Made by a program: the position numbers and the translations under genes. DNA of 64,000 nucleotides, taken from the NCBI RefSeq assembly GCF_039503195.1, contig NZ_JBCJKP010000001.1:1178001-1242000 (forward strand). Direction: 5' to 3'. The DNA is from Streptomyces mirabilis. GTDB lineage: Bacteria > Actinomycetota > Actinomycetes > Streptomycetales > Streptomycetaceae. The notes below the pieces were generated by a model. That model searched no databases and was not told the DNA's origin. It saw nothing but the letters and a program-made list of their open reading frames with translations. This document shows, piece after piece, positions 53,292 to 62,596 of this stretch; the first letter of the stretch is position 1, and every line of letters begins with the position of its first letter.

Positions 53292-54197
53292 TCACTCGCC
53301 CGGCCGATGGAGTGCGTCGAGGCGGGCCATCTCGTCGTCGGTGAGCCTGAGCGCGCCGGCGGCGACGTTCTCGACGAGATGGTCCGGGCTGCCGGTGCCG
53401 GGGATGGCGAGCACGTGCGGGCCCTGCCGCAGGGTCCACGCGAGATGTACCTGCGCGGGCGTCGCGCCGTGCGTACGCGCGACGGCGAGCACCTCGTCAC
53501 CGTCGCTGCCGCTCGGGCCCTGCGCGCCGCCCTTGCCCGCGATCGCGAAGTACGGCACGAACGCGACGCCCTGTTCCCCGCACGTGCGCAGGAGTTCGTC
53601 GGTCTCGGCGTTCGGGAAGTCGAGCCCGTACTGGTTCTGCACGCTCACCACCGGCGCGATGGCCTGCGCCTCCTCGAGGTGCCGGAGTCCGATGCTCGAC
53701 ATGCCGAGGTGCCGGATCAGCCCCGCCTCGCGCAGCTCGGCCAGCGCGCCGAAGTGCTCGGCGATCGAGTCCTGCCCCGTCCTCCGCAGATACACGAGGT
53801 CGAGGTGGTCGCGGCCCAACTGCCGCAGGTTCTCCTCGACATGGGCACGCAGCTGGTCCGGCCGGGCCGGGGTGCCCCACTCCCCCGAGTAGTCGCGGAA
53901 CGGCCCGACCTTGGTGGCGATGACCAGGTCGTCAGGGTACGGGGCCAGCGCGCTGTTGATCAGCTCGTTCGCGGAGCGCAGCGACGAGAAGTAGAACGCG
54001 GCGGTGTCGATGTGGTCGACGCCCAGCTCGATCGCGCGGCGCAGCACGGCGATCGACCGGTCGCGGTCACTGGGCGTGCCGAGGTGGAAGGCCGCGCTGC
54101 CCGTCAGCCGCATCGCGCCGAAGCCGATGCGACGGACGGGGAGATCTCCGAGTGTCCAGCTGCCCGAAGCTGCAGCAGTGATCGTTTCCGAGGTCAT
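53292..54197 (-). CDS. aldo/keto reductase
   Basis: The 301-residue protein has the AKR elements HIDTAAFYF (Asp and Tyr), DDLVIATKVGP (Lys) and VVSVQNQYGLD. The segment VYLRRTG has Arg where many AKRs carry His, as in YdbC-like branches. Its substrate is unknown. It differs clearly from the YghZ-like AKR at 45.2 kb. Confidence 0.86.
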   Translation of the reverse strand: MTSETITAAASGSWTLGDLPVRRIGFGAMRLTGSAAFHLGTPSDRDRSIAVLRRAIELGVDHIDTAAFYFSSLRSANELINSALAPYPDDLVIATKVGPFRDYSGEWGTPARPDQLRAHVEENLRQLGRDHLDLVYLRRTGQDSIAEHFGALAELREAGLIRHLGMSSIGLRHLEEAQAIAPVVSVQNQYGLDFPNAETDELLRTCGEQGVAFVPYFAIAGKGGAQGPSGSDGDEVLAVARTHGATPAQVHLAWTLRQGPHVLAIPGTGSPDHLVENVAAGALRLTDDEMARLDALHRPGE

Positions 54198-54250
54198 CGC
54201 GGCAGTTTCGCACACCTTTTCCGGGCCCGGCGGCTGCCGTCGACGGCCGA

Positions 54251-55141
54251 TCAGCAGTAGAGGTTGCCGCCGGCCGAGGTCCCGAGGATCTGCACGAAGC
54301 GCTGATAGGCGTCCACCCTGCTCTGCACCTGTGCCGGGTTCTTGCCGTCGCACTCCAGGGAGCCGTTGATGCTGCGGATGGTCTGACCGAATCCCGCGCC
54401 GTTGACCATGGCGTTGTGGCCCGTCATGCTGCCGGGACCCGTCTGCGTGTTCCAGTACCACAGGCCTGTCTTCCAGGCCACGGCGGCGTCGTTCTGCACC
54501 AGGTAGGGGTTGTTGAGGAGGTCGATGCCGAGCGCGTCGCCCGCGGCCTTGTAGTTGAAGTTCCAGCTGAGCTGGATCGGGCCGCGGCCGTAGTAGGCCG
54601 ACTGTCCGGCCGGACAGCCGTAGGGCTGGCTCCAGTCGCAGTAGTGTGGGTAGTTGGCGGTGTTCTGCTCCACCACGTAGACCAGACCGCCGGTCTCGTG
54701 GCTGACGTTGGCGAGGAAGGCCGCGGCCTCCTGCTTCTTCACGGTGTCGCTGCCGGTGGTGGCGAACGCCGGATAGGCGCTCATCGCCGCCCGCAGTCCG
54801 CTGTAGGTGTAGAAGGAACTCCGGTTCGGGAACATCTGGTTGAACTGCGCCTCGCTCACCACGAAGCCGTCGGAGGGGGGTGTGGAACCTCCGTCGCAGG
54901 CGTAGGGGTCCCAGTACCAGGTGCTGATGGTGGGGTCGTAGCCCGGGTTGTCGTGCTCGGCGATGTAGGTCTTCCCGTCGGTGTAGCGGACCACGTCACC
55001 GGTGACGTACGACCTCCCGGCCACCCAGCTCGGATAGCTCGAACAGGCGGCGGCGGAGGCGCCGGCGGCCGGTAGCAGCACCGGGGTGGCGGACGCGAGG
55101 GCGAGGGCGATCAGGACTGCGGAGATGCGGCGCCTCGACAC
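54251..55141 (-). CDS. secreted GH19 chitinase with chitin-binding domain
   Basis: The 296-residue protein has a Sec signal peptide (residues 1-31, basic then hydrophobic), a type 5/12 chitin-binding module (YPSWVAGRSYVTGDVVRYTD, STWYWDPYAC), a short linker and a GH19 domain with the catalytic Glu149 in VSHETGGL and the YYGRGPIQLSWNFNY block. It hydrolyses chitin outside the cell, as the Streptomyces ChiF/ChiG enzymes do. AAGGAG precedes the GTG. Two DasR-like repeats lie 138-170 bp upstream. Confidence 0.92.
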   Translation of the reverse strand: MSRRRISAVLIALALASATPVLLPAAGASAAACSSYPSWVAGRSYVTGDVVRYTDGKTYIAEHDNPGYDPTISTWYWDPYACDGGSTPPSDGFVVSEAQFNQMFPNRSSFYTYSGLRAAMSAYPAFATTGSDTVKKQEAAAFLANVSHETGGLVYVVEQNTANYPHYCDWSQPYGCPAGQSAYYGRGPIQLSWNFNYKAAGDALGIDLLNNPYLVQNDAAVAWKTGLWYWNTQTGPGSMTGHNAMVNGAGFGQTIRSINGSLECDGKNPAQVQSRVDAYQRFVQILGTSAGGNLYC

Positions 55142-55278
55142 AGGTCAACTCCTTTGCGGGACACGGCCGCTCCCGGACAAGGGCAGCGCGGAGCGGAGCC
55201 TTGTGCGCACGTGCCGGCGGGGCCGGCCACGGCGTCGGGGGCGGCCGTGGTGGGGGGTGTGGAGCCACACTCAACCGC

Positions 55279-55311
55279 TTTGGTATGTACCAGTCAAGGG
55301 TGTAGACCAGT
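55279..55311. promoter_or_regulatory. two DasR-like sites upstream of the chitinase gene
   Basis: TTGGTATGTACCAGT (55280-55294) and GGGTGTAGACCAGT (55298-55311) both match the reverse of the dre core ACTGGTCTAGACCA, with centres about 17 bp apart. Such direct repeats mark Streptomyces chitinase promoters repressed by DasR and relieved by GlcN6P. Confidence 0.65.
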
Positions 55312-55347
55312 CAGATCTGACAACGTTGGCAGAGAGTTCCGCACAAC

Positions 55348-55385
55348 GGTGCCCCGGTGGGTTCTCGAGGATCCACCGGGGCACC
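55348..55385. terminator. terminator after aldehyde dehydrogenase gene
   Basis: Perfect 13-bp arms GGTGCCCCGGTGG and CCACCGGGGCACC with a 12-nt loop lie 13 bp beyond the stop of the leftward aldehyde dehydrogenase gene, insulating it from the chitinase promoter. Confidence 0.82.
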
Positions 55386-55397
55386 ATCGGGGCCAAC

Positions 55398-56720
55398 TCA
55401 GCCCAGCGGCTTCTCCAGCACCGCCTTGCGGTGGCTGAACGTCTCGATGGAGTAGCGGCCGTGGTAGCGGCCCATGCCGCTCTCGCCGACCCCGCCGAAC
55501 GGCAGGTCGGAGACGGTCAGATGGGCGAGGGGCAGACCGAGGCCGAGGCCTCCGGAGGACGTCTCCTCGGCGATCCGCTCCCGGGTGGTGTCCGACTCGG
55601 TGAAGACGTAGAGGGCCAGGGGCTTGTCGCGGTCGTTGATGAAGTCGATGGCCTCGTCCAGCCCCGTCACCGTGACGATCGGCAGGATCGGTCCGAAGAT
55701 CTCCTCCTGCATCACGGGGGCTTTGGGGTCGACGTCGGCGAGGACGGTGGGCGCGAGGTACTTGGTGGCCCGGTCTCCGGTACCTCCGATGACGGTGCGC
55801 CCGGAGTCGAGCAGCGAGCCGAGCCGGTCGAAGTGCCGCTCGTTGACGATCCGTCCGTACTCGCCCGACCGCTGCGGATCGGCACCGAACAGGGCCTCGA
55901 CGGCGCGGGCGAGCTCGGGCTCCAGCGCGCGGGCGGTCTCCGGGTCGGTGAGGACGTAGTCCGGCGCGACGCAGGTCTGACCGGCGTTGAGGAACTTGCC
56001 GCGGGCGAGGCGGTCGGCGACGACGGACAGGTCGGCGTCACGGTCGACGAACGCCGGGGACTTGCCGCCCAGTTCGAGGGCGACGGGGGTGAGGTGCTCG
56101 GCGGCGGCCCGCATCACGATCCGGCCGACCGCGCCGTTGCCGGTGTAGAAGATGTGGTCGAAGCGCTCCGCCAGCAGCGCGGTGGTCTCCGGGACGGCGC
56201 CCTCGACGACGGCGACCGCGTCGGTGTCGAGGTAGCGCGGCAGCAGGCGGGCGAGGGCGACGGAGGTGGCGGGGGCGAGCTCGCTGGGCTTGACGACGAC
56301 CGCGTTGCCCGCGGCCAGCGCGCCGAGCATCGGCGTCAGCAGGAGCTGCACCGGATAGTTCCAGGGGGCGATGACCAGCACGACACCCAGCGGGTCGTAC
56401 CGCGTCCAGGCCGTCGCGTCGCCGCCGAGGTGGGCGGGGACCGGGGCGGACTCGGGGCGCAGCCACGCGTCGAGGTGGTCGAGGGTGTGGTCGATCTCGC
56501 GCACGGTGAAGTCGATCTCGGTGCGGAAGGCCTCGGTGGAGCTCTTGCCGAGGTCCGCGTGGAGGGCCTCCGCGAGCTCGGCGCCGTGCGTGGTGAGCAG
56601 TTCGCGCAGTCTGCGCAGCTGGGTGGTGCGCCACGCGAGGGGCTTGGTGCGGCCGGAGCGGAAGGTGGCGCGCAGCCGGGCCACGATGTCGGCGGGCTGC
56701 TCGGGGGTGCGGTCGTTCAC
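55398..56720 (-). CDS. aldehyde dehydrogenase (class 3-like)
   Basis: The 440-residue NAD(P)-dependent enzyme has [28 protein letters not shown], the catalytic Glu in [11 protein letters not shown] and catalytic Cys in [12 protein letters not shown]. The length and short C-terminus fit the class 3/fatty-aldehyde branch. A GTG behind GAGG is preferred over a longer open frame. Confidence 0.9.
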   Translation of the reverse strand: MNDRTPEQPADIVARLRATFRSGRTKPLAWRTTQLRRLRELLTTHGAELAEALHADLGKSSTEAFRTEIDFTVREIDHTLDHLDAWLRPESAPVPAHLGGDATAWTRYDPLGVVLVIAPWNYPVQLLLTPMLGALAAGNAVVVKPSELAPATSVALARLLPRYLDTDAVAVVEGAVPETTALLAERFDHIFYTGNGAVGRIVMRAAAEHLTPVALELGGKSPAFVDRDADLSVVADRLARGKFLNAGQTCVAPDYVLTDPETARALEPELARAVEALFGADPQRSGEYGRIVNERHFDRLGSLLDSGRTVIGGTGDRATKYLAPTVLADVDPKAPVMQEEIFGPILPIVTVTGLDEAIDFINDRDKPLALYVFTESDTTRERIAEETSSGGLGLGLPLAHLTVSDLPFGGVGESGMGRYHGRYSIETFSHRKAVLEKPLG

Positions 56721-56856
56721 GGTGCCTCGCTGATCGGTGCGGACCTGGCGGCCCACGGGCGGTCGTCGTGAGCCGTAGGGCTCGGTGTAAACGCCAACCT
56801 TTCATGTGTCCAAATAAATTCCGGGTACATGGAGAATACGTTCCGCGATCACGCCG

Positions 56857-58074
56857 TCACGGACGGGGGTCGCGGTGCGGGCTCGGCGGGAGTGCCGCGC
56901 GGGCCCGTTCGAGGTAGGCGCGCTCCGGTGCGCTGCCGGTCAGCGCGATGGCCGCCTCGTACGCCCGTACGGCCTCGGTGTGGCGGCCGAGGCGGCGCAG
57001 CAGGTCCGCCCGTACGGCGTGGAAGGCGTGGTAGCCGTCCAGGTCGAGCGCGTCCACGAGGGCGAGCGCCTGCTCCGGGCCCTCGACCTCGGCGACGGCG
57101 ACGGCCCGGTTGAGGGCGACCACCGGGCTCGGGGCGAGCGCGGCCAGCTGGTCGTAGAGCTGGAGGATCTGGCCCCAGTCCGTGGCGGCCGCGGTCGGGG
57201 CGTCGCTGTGTACGGCGTTGATCGCGGCCTGGATCTGGTACGGTCCCGGCCGGTCGCGGCGCAGACAGCTCCGTACGAGGGTCTGCCCCTCGGTGATGAG
57301 ATCGCGGTCCCACCGCGAGCGGTCCTGGTCGGAGAGGAGGATCAGGTCGCCGTCCGGTGTGGCGCGGGCGGACCGGCGCGACTCGATGAGGAGTATCAGC
57401 GCGAGCAGGCCGAGCGCCTCGGGCTCGTCCGGCATCAGCTCGACGAGGAGTCGGCCGAGCCGGACGGCTTCGGTGCAGAGGTCCTCCCTGCCCCCGTAGC
57501 CCTCGTTGAAGATGAGGTAGACGACCGCGAGCACCCCCCTGACGCGGTCCGGGAGGTCCGCGTCGCGCGGGATGCGGTACGGGATGCGGGCGTCGCGGAT
57601 CTTGGCCTTGGCCCTGACCAGGCGCTGGGCCATGGTGGGTTCGGGCACGAGGAAGGCGCGGGCGATCTGCGGCGTGGTCAGACCGCCGAGAAGGCGCAGG
57701 GTGAGGGCGACCTGGGCCTGGGTGGCGAGCGCGGGATGGCAGCAGGTGAAGATCAGGCGGAGCCGGTCGTCGCGCACGGGGCCCTCCTCGGCCGGTTCGT
57801 CCCGGGCGTACAGCCGCTCGGCCTCGGCATGCCGGGCCTCGCGCGTGGACTCGCGGCGCAGCCGGTCGACGGCGCGGTTGCGCGCGGTGGTGATGATCCA
57901 TCCGGCCGGGCTGGGCGGTATGCCCGACTCCGGCCACTTCGCCAGGGCGGTGGTGAAGGCGTCCTGGACCGCTTCCTCGGCGAGGTCGATGTCACCGAGG
58001 AAGCGGACGAGGACGGCGACCGCGCGGCCGTATTCGGCGCGGAACACGGCCTCGGTGTCGGCGTTCGGGGTCAT
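56857..58074 (-). CDS. ECF42-type RNA polymerase sigma factor
   Basis: The 405-residue protein has sigma regions 2 and 4 ([40 protein letters not shown]) and a long C-terminal domain (DUF6596-like, [10 protein letters not shown] onward, with TPR-like helices to the end). This architecture defines the ECF42 group. Its ATG overlaps the stop of the DGPF gene (ATGA), the group's typical partner. ECF42 factors lack a cognate anti-sigma; the C-terminal domain is thought to control them. Confidence 0.9.
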   Translation of the reverse strand: MTPNADTEAVFRAEYGRAVAVLVRFLGDIDLAEEAVQDAFTTALAKWPESGIPPSPAGWIITTARNRAVDRLRRESTREARHAEAERLYARDEPAEEGPVRDDRLRLIFTCCHPALATQAQVALTLRLLGGLTTPQIARAFLVPEPTMAQRLVRAKAKIRDARIPYRIPRDADLPDRVRGVLAVVYLIFNEGYGGREDLCTEAVRLGRLLVELMPDEPEALGLLALILLIESRRSARATPDGDLILLSDQDRSRWDRDLITEGQTLVRSCLRRDRPGPYQIQAAINAVHSDAPTAAATDWGQILQLYDQLAALAPSPVVALNRAVAVAEVEGPEQALALVDALDLDGYHAFHAVRADLLRRLGRHTEAVRAYEAAIALTGSAPERAYLERARAALPPSPHRDPRP

Positions 58075-58427
58075 CCGTCCTCGGCTTCGCCCATGAAGGG
58101 CCGCACCTCGATCGGGAGCGTGGTCGCCAGCGTCGCCTTGCGGCCCCATTCCAGCGCCGCGTCGAGGTCGGGTGCCTTGATCAGGCAGATCCCGCCCAGG
58201 TACTCCTTGCTCTCGGTGTACGGGCCGTCGGTGACGAGCACCTCGCCCTCCTTGGCACGCACCACGGTGGCCGTCTCCGGTCCGTGCAGTCCCCCGGCGA
58301 ACACCCACGCACCGGCCTCACGCAGCTCCGCGTGGAAGACGTCGAGATTGTGCATGATCTCTTTCAGGATCTCGGGCGCGGGCGGTTCACCGGGCGGCTG
58401 CATCACGCTCAGCAGGTAGTACTTCAT
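58071..58427 (-). CDS. DGPF/YCII-family protein, ECF42 partner
   Basis: The 118-residue protein contains the family hallmark [20 protein letters not shown] and an N-terminal [19 protein letters not shown] fixes the ATG, which is shorter than the open frame. The gene is coupled by a 4-bp overlap to the ECF42 sigma gene. DGPF proteins are known targets and companions of ECF42 factors; their reaction is unknown. Confidence 0.9.
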   Translation of the reverse strand: MKYYLLSVMQPPGEPPAPEILKEIMHNLDVFHAELREAGAWVFAGGLHGPETATVVRAKEGEVLVTDGPYTESKEYLGGICLIKAPDLDAALEWGRKATLATTLPIEVRPFMGEAEDG

Positions 58428-58542
58428 ATGTGCTCCTCGGCCGTGTCGTTCTCGGCTCGTTCTCGGGTGGTCTTTCACTGACTACACGAACCGGAGGCGG
58501 CCGGATCGACACACGACACGACGACAGCGGGAGATTTTTTCG

Positions 58543-59625
58543 ATGACCACCCCACCGCATCCGCTCGTCGCGGCGGCCGGACGGCTGGCGGCCGAGGTAC
58601 TGGCCCCACGGGCGGAACGCGTGGACCAGGAGGGCGTGCCGGCGAGCAGCATCGAGGCGGTCAAGCGGTCGGGACTGCTCGGGGTGAGCGCGCCGGTGGC
58701 CTACGGCGGGTCGGCCGCGCCCGCCGCGGTGGTCCGGGAGACCGCTGAGATCCTGGCCGGGGCGTGCTGCTCGACCTGGTTCGTGCAGACCCAGCACCAC
58801 ACTCCGGTGCTGACCCTGGCGAAGGGTGAACTCGCCGTGCGGGAACGGTTGTTGGGTCCGCTGGCGAGCGGAGAGCTGCTGTCCGGGGTCGCGTACGCAC
58901 AGCTGCGGGCCTACCCGCGGGTCCCCGTTCGGGTCATCCGTGAGCGTGGCGGCTGGCGCTTCGACGGGACGGTCCCCTGGTACACGGGCTGGGGACTGAA
59001 CGACGTGATGCTGCTCGCCGGAGTGACGGACGCGGACGAGGCGCTGTTCGCGTTCACCGAGGCGCGCGAGCAGCCCGGCCTGCGCCCTTCGCCGCCGATG
59101 CGGCTGGCGGCGCTCACCGCCTCGCGCACGGTGTCCCTGGAGCTGGACGGGCTGTGGCTCCCGGACGACGCCGTGGCCCTGCGCACGCCGTACGAGGCCT
59201 GGGCGGTCACCGATCGCCCCAAGAACACCAACGCCTCACCGGCCGTCTTCGGGATCACCGCCTCGGCGCTCGACCTGCTGGACGGCGATCCCGCGGCGAA
59301 GGAGACGGAGCAGGTGCTGCGCGCCCGCCTCGACGAGGTCCGACGGCACGCGTACGAACTCGCCGACCACCCGGTGCCCACCGAGCGGATCGAGGAGCGG
59401 CTGGCGGTCAAGACGCGGGCGTACGACGTCATGCGCGCGGCCACGACCGCGGCGGTCGTGGCCGGTGGCGGGCGCGCGATGGACCTGGGCAGCCCGTCGC
59501 AACGGCTGGCACGCGAGGGGATGTTCCTGCTGGTGCAGGGGCAGACCGCCCAGGTGCGCGCCGCCCACCTCGGTGCGCTCGGCTCGCTCGGTTCGCCCGG
59601 TTCGTTCGGTTCGCTCAGCTCGTGA
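58543..59625 (+). CDS. acyl-CoA dehydrogenase-like flavoprotein
   Basis: The 360-residue protein has the acyl-CoA dehydrogenase N-terminal and middle domains (GLLGVSAPVAYGGSAAPA, GWRFDGTVPWYTGWG) and a C-terminal helical domain with GGRAMDLGSPSQRLAREGMF. It ends in a Gly/Ser-rich repeat tail (GSLGSPGSFGSLSS). GGGAG precedes the ATG. It converges on the sulfonate operon with an 11-bp overlap, so it may also serve sulfur or thioether metabolism (inference). Confidence 0.82.
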   Translation: MTTPPHPLVAAAGRLAAEVLAPRAERVDQEGVPASSIEAVKRSGLLGVSAPVAYGGSAAPAAVVRETAEILAGACCSTWFVQTQHHTPVLTLAKGELAVRERLLGPLASGELLSGVAYAQLRAYPRVPVRVIRERGGWRFDGTVPWYTGWGLNDVMLLAGVTDADEALFAFTEAREQPGLRPSPPMRLAALTASRTVSLELDGLWLPDDAVALRTPYEAWAVTDRPKNTNASPAVFGITASALDLLDGDPAAKETEQVLRARLDEVRRHAYELADHPVPTERIEERLAVKTRAYDVMRAATTAAVVAGGGRAMDLGSPSQRLAREGMFLLVQGQTAQVRAAHLGALGSLGSPGSFGSLSS

Positions 59626-60757
59626 AGGGCACCTGTGCGGCGGGGGTGGACGTAGGTGCGAACGGGTGCTGCCACAGGCCCTGTGCGGCCAGGCGCGGCA
59701 GGACGCCTTCGCCGAACCAGTACGCCTCCTCCAGATGCGGATAGCCGGAGAGGACGAACTCGTCGATGCCCAGGGCGTGGTACTCCTTGATCCGCTCGGC
59801 GACCTCGTCGTGGCTGCCGACCAGGGCGGTGCCCGCGCCGCCGCGGACGAGGCCGATGCCGGCCCACAGGTTGGGGTGGATCTCCAGGTCCTCGCGGTTG
59901 CCGCCGTGGAGGGCGAGCATGCGCCGCTGCCCCTCCGACTCGCTGCGGGCCAGGCCCGCCTGGACGGACTTCACGGTGTCCGGATCGAAGCCGTCCAGGA
60001 GCTTGTGGGCCTCGGTCCAGGCCTGTTCGGCGGTGTCGCGCGTGATGACGTGCAGCCGGATGCCGAAGCGGACGGTGCGCCCTTCCTTCGCCGCCAGCCC
60101 CCGTACCCAGGCGATCTTCTCGGCGGCCTGGGCAGGCGGTTCGCCCCAGGTGAGGTAGACGTCGACGTGGCGGGCGGCGATCTCGCCGGCGATGGGTGAG
60201 GAGCCGCCGAAGTAGACCTCGGGGACCGGGTCGGGGACCCGGGCCAGCCTGGCGTCCTCGACCTGGAGGTGTTCGCCGGACAGGTCGACGGTCTTGCCCT
60301 CCCACAGGTCCCGCACGATCTGCAGGAATTCGCCGGTACGGCGGTAGCGGGCGTCCTTGTCGAGGAAGTCGCCGTAGGCACGCTGTTCGTGGCTCTCGCC
60401 GCCCGTGACCACGTTGAGGAGCAGCCGGCCGCCGGTCTGCCGCTGGAAGGTGGAGGCCATCTGCGCGGCGAGCGTGGGTGAGACGAAGCCGGGCCGGAAG
60501 GCGACCAGGAACTTCAGCCGTTCGGTGTGCTGGCTGACCATCGCGGTGGTCAGCCAGGCATCCTCGCACCAGGCTCCGGTGGGGGTGAGCACGCCGACGA
60601 AGCCCAGGTCCTCGGCGGCGCGGGCGATCTGGCTCAGATAGGCGACGGTCGGCGGCCGGTTCCGGCCGAAGGCCGTGGCGGGGGTGCCGTGACCGCCGCC
60701 GACGACATGGCGGCTGTCGCCGTTGGTGGGCAGGAACCAGTGGAAGGTGAGGGACAC
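59615..60757 (-). CDS. ssuD: FMNH2-dependent alkanesulfonate monooxygenase
   Basis: The 380-residue LLM-class monooxygenase begins SLTFHWFLPTNGDSRHVVGG, with FVGVLTPTGAWCEDAWLTTA and LLLNVVTGGESHEQRAYGDF, as in SsuD. It oxidises alkanesulfonates to aldehyde and sulfite with FMNH2 from an SsuE-type reductase. The start is a GTG with GGAGAA upstream. It is the last gene of a four-gene leftward operon. Confidence 0.88.
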   Translation of the reverse strand: MSLTFHWFLPTNGDSRHVVGGGHGTPATAFGRNRPPTVAYLSQIARAAEDLGFVGVLTPTGAWCEDAWLTTAMVSQHTERLKFLVAFRPGFVSPTLAAQMASTFQRQTGGRLLLNVVTGGESHEQRAYGDFLDKDARYRRTGEFLQIVRDLWEGKTVDLSGEHLQVEDARLARVPDPVPEVYFGGSSPIAGEIAARHVDVYLTWGEPPAQAAEKIAWVRGLAAKEGRTVRFGIRLHVITRDTAEQAWTEAHKLLDGFDPDTVKSVQAGLARSESEGQRRMLALHGGNREDLEIHPNLWAGIGLVRGGAGTALVGSHDEVAERIKEYHALGIDEFVLSGYPHLEEAYWFGEGVLPRLAAQGLWQHPFAPTSTPAAQVPFTS

Positions 60758-60798
60758 GGGGTCGTTCTCCGATCGTGGGGGCCGATGAGCGAGTGGGG

Positions 60799-61983
60799 TC
60801 ACAGCAGGCCGTGGCGGGGTGGCTTGGTGCCCCCCAGCACGTATCGGCCGATGTGCTGGATCTTCCAGCGGGCCGGGTCGTGCAGGGTGTGGGTGCGGGC
60901 GTCGCGCCAATGCCGGTGCAGATTGAGCGAGTTGAGGGCGGAACGGGTGCCGGACAGCTCGAAGAGGGCGCCCGCCACCTCCACGGCGGTGGCGGAGGTG
61001 TGCACCTTCGCGGCGGCCACCGCGATGGACGCCTCGGCCGCCGAGTCCTCGGTCAGCTCGTCGACGGCAGCGTCCACCGTGCGGGCCGCGGCACCGAGCA
61101 GCGCCTCGGACGCCCGTACCTGGACGGCGAGTTCACCGAACCGCTGGATGAGGAGCGGGTCCTCGGCCGCCGTGTCGAAGCCGCTCTCGAACCAGGGCCG
61201 GCTCTTCGTGCGGACGAACTCGGCGGCCTCGGCCAGTGCCCCCGCGGCGATCCCGGCGTCGATGGCGGCATGCAGCAACTGGGCGACCGCTCCGTGGAGT
61301 TGCGGGCCTCGGAAGGTGAGGTGATGGGGGACGAGACGGTCGGCGGGCACGTGGACGGCGTCGAGGCGGACGGTTCCGCTGGCCGTCGTACGCTGGCCCA
61401 TGCCGTCCCAGTCGTCGACGACCGTGACCCCGTCGGCGCCGCGCGGGACGTAGGCGACGTGCAGGTTGTCGTCGGCGGTGCGGGCGAGGACGGGGATCCA
61501 GTCGGCGAAGAGCGCGCCGGTGGAGTAGTGCTTGACGCCGGTGAGGACGTACGAGCCGTCAGACCCGGGGTCGAGGCGGGTGCGGATGTCCTGGACGTGA
61601 CGGGTGCCCGCCTCCGACTGGGCGTTGCCGAAGCGACGCCCCGCCAGGACCTCGTCGAAGAAGAACGTCTGCTGCTCCGGGGTGCCCTGGCGGCGCAGCA
61701 CGTTCACGTACACGAAGTGGTTCTGCGGGATCTGGGCGAGGCTGGCGTCGGCCGAGGCCAGCAGCCGGAAGACCTCCGCGAGGGTCTCCTGCCGTACGTC
61801 CGCCCCGCCGTGCTCGACGGGCACGGTGACGGCGAGCAGTCCGGAGGCGGAGAGGCGGTCCAACTCCTCGCGCGGGAGCCGCCGTTCGGAGTCCCGCGCC
61901 GAGGCACCGGCGCGGAGCTCCTCGGCGAGCGCGGCGGCGACGGTCAGGGCCTCGACGTCGTCGGCGATCACTTTGGCGGGCAT
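60799..61983 (-). CDS. acyl-CoA dehydrogenase-like monooxygenase (SfnB/DszC-type)
   Basis: The 394-residue protein has the acyl-CoA dehydrogenase fold of the SfnB/DszC/SoxC group: LAVTVPVEHGGADVRQETLA, LTGVKHYSTGALFADWIPVL and VDDWDGMGQRTTASGTV. These proteins use FMNH2 with sulfur-containing compounds or are linked to sulfone use. Its ATG is 4 bp from the end of the reductase gene. The final two-component partner is probably the nearby SsuE-like reductase. Confidence 0.82.
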   Translation of the reverse strand: MPAKVIADDVEALTVAAALAEELRAGASARDSERRLPREELDRLSASGLLAVTVPVEHGGADVRQETLAEVFRLLASADASLAQIPQNHFVYVNVLRRQGTPEQQTFFFDEVLAGRRFGNAQSEAGTRHVQDIRTRLDPGSDGSYVLTGVKHYSTGALFADWIPVLARTADDNLHVAYVPRGADGVTVVDDWDGMGQRTTASGTVRLDAVHVPADRLVPHHLTFRGPQLHGAVAQLLHAAIDAGIAAGALAEAAEFVRTKSRPWFESGFDTAAEDPLLIQRFGELAVQVRASEALLGAAARTVDAAVDELTEDSAAEASIAVAAAKVHTSATAVEVAGALFELSGTRSALNSLNLHRHWRDARTHTLHDPARWKIQHIGRYVLGGTKPPRHGLL

Positions 61984-61987
61984 CGCC

Positions 61988-62542
61988 TCAGCCCGCCGCG
62001 GCCAGCAGGGGCGCGCTGTCGAGGGCCGCCGCGAACTGGTCGACCACCTGCGCGAGGGCCTCGGCCGTGGCCGGGGCGACGGTGATGCCGCCGTCCTCGC
62101 CCGTGGTGATGTCCTTGTCGAGAGTGAACCAGCCCTGGACGATGTGCGCGGCGCCCATGGAGTTGAGGACCGGGCGCAGGGCGTAGTCGAGGGCGAGGAC
62201 ATGCGCGGTGCTGCCGCCGGTGACGAGCGGCAGCACGGTCTTCCCGGTGAGGGCGTACTGCGGGAGCAGGTCGAGCAGCGCCTTGAGGACGCCGGAGTAG
62301 GCGGCCTTGTAGACGGGGGTGCCGATGACCACGCCGTCGGCGCGGGCGAAGAGTGCGGTCGCCTCGACGATGGCGGGGTGCTTGAAGTCGGCGCCGAGCA
62401 GGGCCTCGGCGGGGATCGTGCGGACGTCGAGCGGGATCACCTCATGTCCCTGCGCGGCCAGCCGGGCGTCCAGATGGCGCAGGAGTTTCGCGGTGCGGGA
62501 AGAGACGGACGGACTGCCGGAGACGGACAGGACGGTGGCCAT
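61988..62542 (-). CDS. ssuE: NAD(P)H-dependent FMN reductase
   Basis: The 184-residue flavodoxin-fold reductase has TVLSVSGSPSVSSRTAKLLR and GVVIGTPVYKAAYSGVLKAL, as in SsuE/MsuE. It supplies FMNH2 to the flavin monooxygenases on both sides in the operon. AGAGGAC precedes the ATG. Confidence 0.88.
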   Translation of the reverse strand: MATVLSVSGSPSVSSRTAKLLRHLDARLAAQGHEVIPLDVRTIPAEALLGADFKHPAIVEATALFARADGVVIGTPVYKAAYSGVLKALLDLLPQYALTGKTVLPLVTGGSTAHVLALDYALRPVLNSMGAAHIVQGWFTLDKDITTGEDGGITVAPATAEALAQVVDQFAAALDSAPLLAAAG

Positions 62543-62596
62543 GGGGTCCTCTTTCGGAAGCGGAAGCGGAGGGGGGAAGCGGAGGGGGGAACGGAT

